Below, piece after piece: positions 1-11,800 of a stretch of 64,000 nucleotides of DNA. Position numbers and translations under genes: made by a program. The stretch covers positions 189,945 through 253,944 of the forward strand of contig NW_019091547.1 in assembly GCF_001949145.1 (NCBI RefSeq). Direction: 5' to 3'. Every line of letters begins with the position of its first letter. The first letter of the stretch is position 1. Under the pieces are notes generated by a model. That model was not told the origin of the DNA, did no database searches, and saw nothing but the letters and a program-made list of their open reading frames with translations. This DNA is from Acanthaster planci (Eukaryota > Echinodermata > Asteroidea > Valvatida > Acanthasteridae).

Positions 1-51
1 CTTTCGCGTTGTCCTCAAGATCCTTGTAAAGTGCCCTTGAGCCATTCCCGG
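1..51 (-). other. Possible edge exon of a left-hand neighbour gene
   Basis: Read on the minus strand, a TGCAG acceptor at 52-56 is followed by a reading frame open to the window edge. In one frame it gives GNGSRALYKDLEDNAK, which has the composition of ordinary protein. A second frame is also open, and the polypyrimidine tract before the acceptor is weak. I do not recognise the peptide. With only 51 bases visible this is a guess: a minus-strand gene may begin or continue to the left of the window, divergent from PLD. Confidence 0.2.
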
Positions 52-3000
52 CTGCAATTAATACTGTACATGTACCCTACATGTACTTAGTATGTGTACA
101 TGTACATGTATCCAGCACCCACTGGGACAGTTATCCTCCCATTCCAAATCAACTGTACGCACTTCCTGCAAGCATGCTGCAACACAGCCATAAAGAACCT
201 TGTGGTGCACATGTCGTTTGTATTGTCGTCCGAAATGTTGTCCAGGCGAAGGACCCTGATGCACCCACGTCAGCATACCTGCACATGTACATTGTACATA
301 CACACTCCGGTATGTAGCTTTATATACACTTTACATGTAGGTCTGTGCATTATGACATTTGCTCTCATAAATTTGCTTCACACATGCACCACCAGTTGTT
401 GGAATAACTTTGTCTCTTGCCTCACCACAAGCACCCTGACTCATACATGCATTAAGCATTTATGTCAGTGAGTGTATCCAGTTGGCTTAACCGGATAGCC
501 TGAGAGATGGGTCCAGAGGGGGCACCGAAAGGGCCTTGTATTCAGTGTGCTCTCCATTGTAAAGCGCACTGTTACCGGTACATGTGCAGGGTATTTGAAA
601 CAAAATACATGTACTGTGATCAAGAGCAAACTGTGAGCATCCCCATTTCTTGGATGTTTGTAATTTTTTCCACTCCTTTTATAACAAAGTCTTGGTTAAT
701 ACAAAGTAATTTCTCTGGTCCTTTTGCATGTTACTTTGATACAGTGAGAGTTCACTGCACATATGCCTGTACATGTATGCATTTCACTGTACAAAGATTT
801 GTGACGCCGTCCCACAGAATGAGTCTTTAGGCCATTTCTCCAGTAAATTTGTTCTAATGTGGATCAGAAAGAAAAAAAATGAGCCACTTCTTTTGAGTTA
901 CTCTGTACATGTGTCACTCAGTTAGCATCCTAATGAAAATCGATGTTACAGTGTAGATATGGGTGAAACTTGTGGAGGGTGTCTATCGATTTACTAGTAC
1001 CTTGTGCAAGATTTTATCAAAGCCTTTAACTTGACATTGGCTCTGGCTGCTTCTAATTCAATTACCCAGGCTGGGTTATATATTTCTTTTTAACATTTGG
1101 AGTGTACGTGTAGGTAAAATGTCAGACAGTCAGTCAGTAAATCTTTGGCTCAAGTACTGTACCCTGTATGTGGAATTGCTTTTAGGTAGATGGAAACAAG
1201 CCAGCAAAGACAGGCACTCCTAAACTTCCTTTTAAATTTCAAATTTGAATGGCTGTAGACATGAAATCACTGACAGAGCTGGAAATACCCTGATCACAGT
1301 GAAAGCAAATGTACATGTACATGTATGTACAGTGTACATGCACTGGTACATTTTAAGTTCACTACCCACTGTGCACATGTGCAGGTTTTGAAATGAAAAT
1401 TCTTCTTCCCAGTTTCAGGAGCAGTTGTGACTGTCCTTTAAATTAAACATCTCTGAATTGGTTATATTTGTGGTAATGTTTAGCTCAAGGCTACTGTCTG
1501 TTACCATGGAAACTGAGATTAATGTGTATAGCACACCCACCGGTAGTTTGTTGACTTCAATTCGCTGACCTGATACGGATGAATTGGGCAGTGGACTTTG
1601 CAAAGATAAATAATGCATTGTGAATGCAGCTTTTGTGCATATTGCCAGCGCCAGAATTCCTCATCAGTATCATTTGATGAGCTTGGCTATTTATATACAT
1701 GTACAGATCTAGTTGAGGGGCTTGACTTGCAAGGTTTCAGTCAACTTTTTTGTTGCTGGCAAGGCAGTCCAACCAGTGCTTCACAGTGCAGATGGGCTGA
1801 ATGTTCACTGATACCTGCCTACATGTACCTGTACCATGCATGGACGCAGCTTTCTGCATTTAGCACCCTTCAATCTGGTCAATATCTGTTCAGGTATACA
1901 TGTAGTTAGTCTTTGTTTGGCTTGACCAAAACCAGCCAGTGGGAATTTGCAGAAATAAATCCTTCACTACCGGTAAAGTTGTACATGCAATTATAAGGAG
2001 AGAACAAAAGTTTGAGAATATCTTCTTTTATCTATCGGCAGGACCAGTAGATACATGTACCTGCACAGGTGTACATGTACTTTATAGGGGAGACACCTGT
2101 TGACTTCTTGAGAACTTACACAAGTGTACCGTACATGTACTTATTTTTAATCCAGCAAGATCAAAAGGAAAGTTTTTTACTCTGATTCCCTACAAACTAC
2201 ATGTACATGTACTTTGTCATGTACATGTACATGTAGGCCTACATGTACATGTGTGTCAACTGCTGTCAGATTACATGTGGTTTTTTTTGTAGCCACGCTT
2301 GTCTTTAGAGTCACAGTTCGTTTCAGAATCCAACTTTGCAGTTTTACAAACATCATGGTTGTGACATACATACATCAGTAGAGGACATGTGTGCTGGCTG
2401 TATTGCTTGAATCTGTCAGGTGATTCTTTACATGTAGGTTTTTTGACAGTGAAGGGAAGCCTAGGACTCATCTACAGTATGTACATGTACATGTGTGGTG
2501 CATCGTGCAAGAAGTCTCTTTGTGACAAATTACAACTAGCTGGTTTCGTTTCAGTGATTCCTTTTTACTGTACATTGTGGACAGTTCTTTAAAATACTGG
2601 TTGTCACAAATGGGTACTTGTAATTCATCATAGGGGTTGATATTGACTGACCTTGACATGTTTTGATCTGAAAGGCCTTGTTTTGTTCATTTCCGACTGT
2701 CCATCATGTTATGTACTTCATAGTGTGCACTGTACGGTGATACATGTAGAGTTAATGAAGATCTGTGGCTAGCAGCAGTTTTCAGTTATTCAGTGTGATA
2801 CTGAGTGTGTCATATTTAGGAACTGCACTGACAAAGTTCAGAAAAAAATCTGTGCATGATACCTTTAGCCTATCTGTGATGATTATATTTGGAAGCTTTA
2901 TTTCATCTGTGCAAAAAATAGTTTCATGCATGCCTAATGTGCAATTTATGATTGACACTTCCATTTTTGTGTAAATAAAGAAATTCTCACACTTTGAGAT

Positions 3001-3104
3001 AAACATACATGTATTAATGGTGGATGATTAACCTTTCTGTCAATCACTGATAGCCTGAGATGCCATATGTTCTCACTGATTACAATAAACCTGTATAATT
3101 TCAG

Positions 3105-3231
3105 GCAGATTTATGTGTTGATGCTACTCAGGAAATGGCCAGAGATTCTGTCAAAGAGAATGGATTCCATTCTGTTGTTTGGTTCCAGAGCCATGTGTAC
3201 ACTTTGATTATTATATTACATGTAGTATGGG
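3105..3231 (+). other. Candidate untranslated exon upstream of PLD
   Basis: A 127-base segment is bounded by a good acceptor (ATTTCAG at 3098-3104) and a perfect donor (GTAAGT at 3232-3237). It has an open frame through its length. Its position 1.6 kb before the first PLD coding exon fits a 5' UTR exon. This rests on splice consensus only, so chance is a real alternative. Confidence 0.25.
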
Positions 3232-3407
3232 GTAAGTACTGTATTTCTGGTAAAGAAATCAAGTAATTCTCAAAATTGCCCTAAGCTTAAAGAAACCTGT
3301 GGAGAGGAGAAAGGTAAGAACAAATTACAGCTTCAGAGGTGGGAAGAAAACCCCAGAGGAATATTCTGGGTAAAACCCACAGAATTACATGTAGGTAGGG
3401 ATTGACT

Positions 3408-3500
3408 GATAACTTCATCAACATGTGGACCAAACAGGGTATCGAACCCTGGCTGCAGAGGTGAAAGGCAAGGAAAGAAGCACGATGCCAACCTCTGAGT
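3408..3500 (-). repeat. tRNA-derived SINE remnant
   Basis: On the minus strand the sequence has a B-box-like GGTTCGATACC flanked by a short complementary stem (CAGGG/CCCTG), preceded by an A-box-like stretch near 3480-3500. This is the head structure of a tRNA-derived SINE. The anticodon region is not convincing, so it is not called as a functional tRNA. Confidence 0.4.
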
Positions 3501-4797
3501 CCCCAAAGACTTCTGAATCACAGTGTAATAGACAGAACTGGCAGAATATTCTCCCACAAGACTTTCCCTTGAATGCTCATTCCCAGCAAGTCTGGCACTG
3601 AGTACAGGCAAGCACTCTACGTGTACTAGTACCAGTAACTTCACTAGTCTGTAGTTTCTCTTATGTGGGAGAGGACTGCTAGGAGGGTGGTGTGACCGTG
3701 CACCTAGGGTGTTGGAGTGTTGTCTCAGCCAGTATTTGTCAACAGTGAAAGGCTAGTACCCTCATGCAAAGCAAAAAGTTTGAATTAGGATACCTGCACA
3801 TATGTACAATGTACATGTAAGCTGTAAGCTTGAAGAGGACAATTTTGACCATACATTGTACATGTGCTAGTGCTGTGTCTTTAAATGGCACTCATGTCCA
3901 TCTTCATGCACAGTGCTCATAATGTACAATACTGAGTAAATACAACACCGGTTGATGTGTGGGCTTGATCACTGAGGATTTTGATGTACCGTATCAGTAC
4001 GGTACGCATGCTGATTACTACTGTACCACCTTGATTGTGTAATAGAAGGTCTTCTGAGACTCAACCACAGCTCCATTTCATTGCCAGATAACTTACAAGA
4101 ATGCTGTTGAGAAGAAATAAAGACTGTATTAAAAATTTGGTAGAGCAACTGACATGTATTAAATATCAGTACTCTAGGAAATGCCTGGCACCATTTTGCA
4201 CCAGTACACTGCAGTACTCAGTGGATGGTTTAATGTCGGTTTAGTATTGTCCATGACATGGCGTGAACTTCCTGTTTTAACCAGAAGCAGTTCCTTTCCA
4301 GAGGCAGGGTGCAGACTTCTTTTCTCCCAGAGCAGATCATCTTGGTGGTGTGGCAATATTTTGCAGAATTGCTGATTGGTTATGAATTTCCTGACTGTCA
4401 GTTCTTTTTTTTTTTTCACTCCACTTGTTCCTTTGAGAAGTGAAACTAAGAACCGGCTTACAGTACAGAATGTACATGTATACATATGCATGTGAATGTA
4501 CATGATTGATATTTTGGAATTTTTTTCTCTCTCACTTAGTCTTAGGATCCACTTTTTTGAGTGGGAGGGCCTGCCTCCCCCCTTTGGAGGTCCTGGAATG
4601 GGGTGGGGCTCAATGGATCCGCCTATTAATGGATGATGCCTGATGGTCTAATAATTGGCCCCCTCACTTTGAAAATTGCTCTGCCACCAGCATACACGTA
4701 TATGATTGTGTGTGGCAGTGCAGAGTTTGGGGTTTGTATTAGACGGGTTATTTTGCATCCTGCTTATTGTGATTTTTTTTTTGTTTCTTTCCTGTAG

Positions 4798-5865
4798 AGA
4801 GAAATGCTTTGTAGTTTTTGAGTGAGACCTTCAACCCTGTCAAGATGGATCAAGATGCAGAGCCCATGATATCGGCCAATGATAGCGTAGACATGCTGGA
4901 TGTCGACGATAACTACATTGCCAACTATGGGACATTTGGGATTGATGAGAACGAAGGTGATGACTACTCACGGGATGACAGTGGCAAAGCGCACGAAGGG
5001 GAAGACACAGATGACGAAACCCAGAAGCTTGTCGTCACTGGCAAGAGGGGTAGGAAGCGAGGGGATTCGGGAGCATCCTTGAAGAGGGGGATGGTTATAG
5101 ATGCAAACAGCCAGAGGGATGAAGAGAATGTTATCACTAATGGGGCCAACATGGAGGCAGAGCTGGAGGACAATCAGCACATTGAGGCGAAGACAGATGA
5201 AGATGAAAATGCTGGTAAGAGAGACAAAATAGTGGAGGTGATGGGAGGTGCACTGACAGGAGATGTGGATGATGGGGAGATTGAACTTAAGGTAGTTGAA
5301 GATGATGGGGAGGCAACTGGTGAGGATGGAGATAAGAGGCAGGAAGAGAAGGAGGAAAGACATGATTATGCAGAGGACAGTGATGATGTGAGGACATGTG
5401 AGCCCGAAAATGTTACCATGGAAACGGTCATCAGTGACGAGGACCGGGAGACGGATCCCTCCACAATGTCTGCTGTGAGCGAGGAGCAGGAGGACCAGAC
5501 GGACGCAGCCCCCAAGCGGTCATCCCAGACCCTAGCCATCTCCATTAGCATGGTCAAGATGATGAAGGCAACCGAACCATCCTCGGAAGGTGTGCAAAAG
5601 CCAATCCCTCCCGAGCAGATCGTGCTGCAGCAACTGAAGAAAGAGAAGGACTCCTCCAGTTGCTACGATGACGGGGCATGCAAAGACACAGAAATGGAGC
5701 GGGTGCGTGCCTACTCCAAGAACCAGGGCCACCAGTCCATCAGCAGGCCCAAGGACTTCCATCGTTCAGGCTCTCTCTTCAGTGATCCCTCAGGGCGGGA
5801 AAGCCAAGCATTGGAGTGGGAATGGATCGAGGAGCCTGACCTGCAAGACGACACCGACTCACCAG
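4798..5865 (+). CDS. PLD1: PLD coding exon 1: 5' UTR end and acidic N-terminal extension
   Basis: The exon starts after a pyrimidine-rich acceptor ending at 4797. It has 47 untranslated bases, then ATG at 4845, and ends at donor AG|GTGAGAG in phase 1. A frame upstream of this ATG exists only with a TTG start and is closed by TAG at 4812-4814, so 4845 is the best start. It encodes residues 1-340, strongly rich in Asp and Glu, with a basic patch KRGRKRG at 67-73 and low-complexity composition. No known domain is recognisable until the last few residues, where the linker to PX begins. Confidence 0.9.
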
Positions 5866-8800
5866 GTGAGAGTTCCACCTTTGTGTTTTTCTCTAACACT
5901 TGAATCACACCAGAGAAAGAAATGCACTTTTCATTACCTTAGTGCATTAGAACTGGCACAACTCGGCACTTTCTTGTTTATAAACTGGAGTGTACAAAAT
6001 AACTGAGGGGAGACGAGACAAGACAAAAACCTGGAAAATCAGGTCTGCAGATGTTAACAGGAAATGAAAGGTATGAATGCTGCAGAGTTTTTAATCCAGT
6101 CAGTCATAGGCAAAGTCAAGTGTTGGGTCACAAAATTCAGGGAACTCACAATGCCAAAGGATTCTGTTGAACTCCTTTTGGTCACAGTTTATTTGAATAG
6201 TTTTTGGCTGACTCAGTTATGGATTGACTCGTGATGATTTGCTTAGCAATCTGGTGTCTAATATTTACATTGTAAAACACCCAAAAAATCAGCTAGGGTT
6301 TAGTAAAAAATTTCCACGGTTGCCAAATTTTCCTCTACTAATTTAATGATTTTTAGTTGCACTTGGGTATAAATTTACATGCCGGGTACATGTACATTGT
6401 ACAATGCATATGTGCATTTTCCATAGCTTACCGGTATATTTATGGACATACATACATGTAGAAATGTAGGGATTGATACCAAGTGTCATGCTTTCTTGTA
6501 AAATCTGTTGTGGGTGCTCACACCCATCTACATGTACATGTACATGCACATTGTCTCATACAAGGTGTCTTGTTCTTTTGTCATATGTATGTACATGCAC
6601 AGTATGTACCGGCACCTACTGGTAACCCACTTACGCATTAAACGAATCCACTACAGTAGGTGTGGGTCTCACATTTTGCCATCAAATACTGTATGTGAAG
6701 TTCATTTCAATAAAGAAAAGATTAGATTCCACTAATAGGTTTGTTTTGTGTGCACAACTGCAAAGAAATAGATTATCGGCATTTTGTCGCCCACACTGTG
6801 TGTGCACAACTAGTCACCCTGGCATACATGTACATGTACTTTGTACAATACTCACGAGGGGCGTGTATTGATTCGGAAGTTACACAACAACACGTAGTTC
6901 CGATAGACATTTTGTACTGTAATTTACCCAAAACTAATAGGAATACAAATACATGTACATATCTATCAGATTTAGTACACCGTCTATTGTGCCTGCATGT
7001 GTTAAACTGCACATGTACCAGGTACACTTGTATCTTTTTCAACACCCTAGGTTTTTGGTTGGGTAAAGCCTACATGAGGTTTCCTGCGATAGACACAGAC
7101 AGCATTACCATTACACCAAACAGTCCTGGCAGTACACGTACATGTACATGTACACAATCATGGAAATCAAACTTGTGTGCATCGATCTTTTGTGACTGAC
7201 ACAAACATGGATGCAGATTAGTTGCACGGAGTGATCTTGTTCAGTTTTGCCCAGTGTCGTCATCAGGATCATGTTGTCAGAGCAGAAAGACACAAGCTGG
7301 CATGATGGACTTACTGGTTCAATGATGTCTCCTCTCAGTTGAATACCACAAGCAGTTTTGGGCTGATTTTCTCATTTATACCTGTAATGGGTTTGAAATA
7401 CAAAGTACTGTACATGTACATGTGCTGCAGACCATAAATGAAACACTTCAAATCCAAGTATCAGTTAAACTGGAAATGAAATGGTACGGTACACTCTACA
7501 GTATAACCACCGAAAAAGGCATTTTATATGAAAATATGGGACACCTTTTGCTCTAGAGGTTTTGTCAAATGATGTCCACACATACATGTACATGTACACC
7601 GGAGTACCCTCTCTCTTGCGATATGAAAATTACACGTACCGGTAACCTACCGGTGGTCAGTCAGGGGTACCCCTCATAACAAACTTTTCACTATGCTTAG
7701 TGCCTATCAACCACTTGTCAACGAGTACGTCTTAAACCATGTTTGCTTGTCCAGAGTATGTGTATAAGCATTGTACAGGTACAGTTGTGCTCAAAATTAT
7801 TCATACCCTTTGGAAAATAACCTACTTTTCTAAATTCTTCATTTGTAAAAGCTATTATGTTGGTACTTCCACTGTATCTTTTGTCTATTTGTTGCAATAC
7901 ACAAACCCACAAGAGCGTTGGCTAAACTTCATTTGCATAATAATAGTTCGGCCTGGGTTTTTGTTTTGCTTCTGCTCAAAATTATTAAAGTGTCCACAAG
8001 CTTTCTGCATGTCTCCTTGTGGGATGTTGGCCCACTCTTCCTTGGTGAAAGCCTCCATCTGGGTCAGGTTGGATGGTCTCCTGGGCATCACTCTAGTCTT
8101 CAGCTTCCTCCACAGATTCTCTGTTGGATTTACATCAGGACTTTGACTTGGCCATTCTCGTACATGTACATGGACACCATTGTCCTTGAACCACTGCTTT
8201 TACTATTTTGGATGTGTGCTTGGATTCATTGTCCTGCTGGTATGGTACGTCCAATCTGGTCCAAGCTGGAGTTTCTATGCAGACACTTTCACATATTTTT
8301 TTCACAATGCCCTGTATCTTAATGAGGTTTCCAGTGTCACTAGCAGAGAAGCAACCTCATGGCATTATGTTGCCACCACCATGTTTGACGGTTGGGACTG
8401 TGTTCTTTAGCTTGTACATGTGTGCTTCTACTTGCTTCTTCCAGACGTAGGCATTATCCTTGTGGCCAAACAACTCCATCTTTGTCTCATCAGACTACAG
8501 GACCGATGACTAAAAAGGTAGGATCTTGGTTCAGATGTGCTCTGGCAAATGCCAGACAAGCCTCCTTATGTTTCTTCCTGAGTAATGGTGTCTTCCGGGG
8601 CCTGTGTCCGTGGAGACCTCCTTTGTGCAATACTGGCTGGAGGGTTGCCTGTGACACCTTTGTCCCTGCCTTGTCAAGGGTATTAGGGCCTTGGCTGTGA
8701 TCCGCGGGTCGTTTTTGGCCTCCCGGCAGATTTTTCTGGTGAGTCTAGGAGACTTTGTGTATTGCAACAAATAGACAAAAGATATAGTGGAAGTACCAAC

Positions 8801-11800
8801 ATAATACCGGTAGTTTTTACAAATGAAGAATTTAGAAAAACATGTTATTTTCCAAAGGGTATGAATGATTTTGAGCACAACTGTACATATCCAGTACCGG
8901 TATGTGCATTTTCCAATTTGTTGACAACCTTTTGCAGACATTCACATGCGGTCCTTCGCCAGCGTCCACTCAGAGCCAAAGGGGTTCCGAGAGGTAGGGC
9001 GGGGTGTCTTCCTACCCCACCAGAAGTTGGAAGTCACCGTGGTGGACTGCGGACGGTCTTCGTCTTCCCAATTCATCAACCCTAACCTGTGAGTAGGAGC
9101 AATGTGACAGTTAACTTCTGTGAGCTTGGGCTTGGGGGAAATCAACATTTAGGAAGAAGTGTCCTATTCATGTAGTTGAAACCTACCTGTTAATGACTTG
9201 CTGGAAGAAAAAACAACAGTTGATCAAGGACAGAACTACACCTGTACACTGAACATGCATTACTCAGTGTGCATACTGGTACATGTATGTACATATGCAC
9301 CTGTGTGTTATTTGGACTACATGTACATGTTTGGACCTTTTTAATTGGCTTGTCCAAACATGTACAATGTAGTTCACCCAGTTAATGCAGCAGGATTTTT
9401 TGTAATGTATGTGCAAGTTTGAGATTTGGATTTATAGGGGAGACAGGTTAATGTACATGTACATGTGCAGTTTACTTTGTACATTGCACGTACATGTACC
9501 TGTATGGAATGACAGTTCTTTCCCACAAAGAAGTAGCTGTATTGATACAATATCTTTAATCTAAGCCTTTTTACTATATGTACACTGTACATGTAGGAAC
9601 CATCCTTAATCCTCCAAAATCCTCCGATTTTTTACAAGAAAAATATGCATTCAGCCTCAATCATCCGAAATCTTTCAAAATTTCTTGAAAATGTTTTTTG
9701 GAGGTGTGGCTACTGCCTCAATCCTTCAAACTCCTCTGGCAATTCCTGTGATTACAGTATGTTGAGGCAGTGCGAAGGGCATTCTTCAGCTGTGTGGTTG
9801 GTTCAAAAGAAATATTGGGCTGAATTTGTGCTTAATTAAGCGAAAACAATACAAGGTCTAATCCACGACCTTCACGTATGGCATCCTTCACAATCAGCCA
9901 TACACTTTTGCCATTCATCCTCAATCTTTCAAAATCCTCCAAACTGCCTGAAGGATTTTGGAGGATTGAAGAGGGTTAGGGAAGGCTTTTAAAATACTGG
10001 TACTTTCATTCTAAAAACTTAATGAGCACTTGGAAAATGAAAAAGAAAAATATACATTGTACCGGTGCTTAAATGTATACATACATGTACATGTACATGT
10101 ATACATGTACATAATTGGTAACCCGAAACTGCTGCAATACACTGTACATGTACATTAAGAAGCAATGATTTTCCAATATGTACCGGTACATGTACAGTGT
10201 ACATGTAGATTAATGGAACTTCACAGACCAGCCGCTATTACATGTACATGTCTTTTTGCCTCGGGTCTGTTGTATCAGTATCATGGCAATGCATGGAACG
10301 AGTCATTGATCAGCCCTCTGCCATAGTGCCAGATTTCAGTTTATCAGGAAGCGCCCCTGTAATATTTGATACAGATTTACTGTGACCCTGGGAGTTGGGA
10401 AAGAAAAATAGCCCTGAGAAAACAGATTTGGGAAATGACATCCTAAAAACACAAACGGGATGGTGAACAAATGCAGGCCCACTCAATGCAAGGGCTTCAC
10501 CTGTTTCTCATTCTTTGATGATGTGTGAAGTTGCTTGTTTTCCCTGCTGATTTTCTGCGAATCCAGGTACTTCATCGAGGTGAAACATGGCACTTGCATC
10601 TGGACAATACAGCGTCGGAGCAACGACTTTTTGAAGCTCCACGAAGAGATGTTACTGTACAAAGCTCGTCTTGCCATACCCATAGGCGACCGCGGGTGAG
10701 TGCAAATGCAGCATCACCCACATGAGCACTCCGTTTCTCTCTGCAATATGCAGAATTGAACCGCAGCTGGGATCATTGTGTTTGTGTTCTTGGGCAAGGC
10801 ACTTTACTATAATTTCTTGCTCCTGCAAAGGGGTATAAATTTGCATGTGTTTTTGATAAAGAACAGATTTGGGCGTGCCGCATACGTAACATGCATACTA
10901 GTACATACATACCGGTACATACATGTACATGTATATGAAGAGTACAAACTGATCGCATGGCCTAATGAACAAAAATAAGAAAGTGTTGTGTTTGCGTACA
11001 TGTACTGGTAACCAACAATTGCAAAGTATGTACATGTTTGTATCTGTGGGATTACATGTACATGTACACGTAAGTGAAAGCTTTTGTTTGGTAACCGCAC
11101 GTTTTGTGACATTTTGACACTGTTGGTCCAGGTAACAACTGGTTTCAAGGTTGAGTGTCCTGCCCTCCAACCACACATTGGCACAGATGAAGTGCCGACT
11201 AAGACAACTTCTCTTCATTGTAATTCCTAATTGGGTACATCTGTACTTGGATGTTTTCATGTATGCATGTACATGTATGTACATGTACTTGCAGTGCATG
11301 CATGTGCATGTACATGACTGGTTAGCATCTGTTCAGTCATGGAGCTATTAAACAGAAGAAGTCGGCACATACAGAGATCAAAAGGGTCAATGATGGCCAC
11401 CGCCAGCACTTCACATGCTGCAAGGACAAAACAAATTCTGCGCTGCTTGCGGGCTAAAAGAAATGCTCGGAGTTGCATTTGCAAAGGATCATGGGTACCG
11501 CGCATGCGTGTCCGTAACACTTCTGCATGTTCAACATGGCCGCCTTGAGATAGAAACCATCGTCATTGGAGACTTAAATTTCGATAATTTTAGTGACTGT
11601 CCCGATATTCCAATGACAATGAAAGTCTGGTTACGTCTTTACATCCCCAAAACGTCTCTCTTAACAATAAACAGAATTACTTACTAATACAAATTCTCCA
11701 AAAAATACGCACAAGAAAACTGAAAGAATGTAGCTGGTCCAGAGGAAAATAAAAAAAGCACACAAAAAACATGGGAAGATTCGTTGTCCTTTCTGTCATT

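Larger units (their letters stand above)
52..4797. other. 5' flank and upstream non-coding DNA of PLD
   Basis: No convincing coding exon is visible on either strand. The stretch is rich in TACATGTA-type palindromes (for example 1311-1330 and 2199-2250) and contains a tRNA-derived repeat near 3410-3500. The PLD promoter and untranslated first exon(s) should lie here or further left, because the first coding exon begins with a splice acceptor at 4796-4797. I could not place a TATA box or initiator with any confidence. Confidence 0.5.
5866..8937 (+). other. PLD intron 1
   Basis: This 3.1 kb intron contains many TACATGTA and TACCGGTA palindromes and a Tc1/mariner element at 7782-8883. The right end of that element is only 54 bases from the next exon, so it sits across or next to the expected branch-point region. 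No other coding sequence was seen. Confidence 0.8.

Noticed and set aside
4818-4844. PLD start upstream of 4845
   Set aside because: The frame upstream begins with TTG only and is closed by an in-frame TAG at 4812-4814.
7739-8450. Several overlapping plus-strand frames of 76-135 codons
   Set aside because: They lie opposite the minus-strand Tc1 transposase remnant and have no protein-like pattern of their own.
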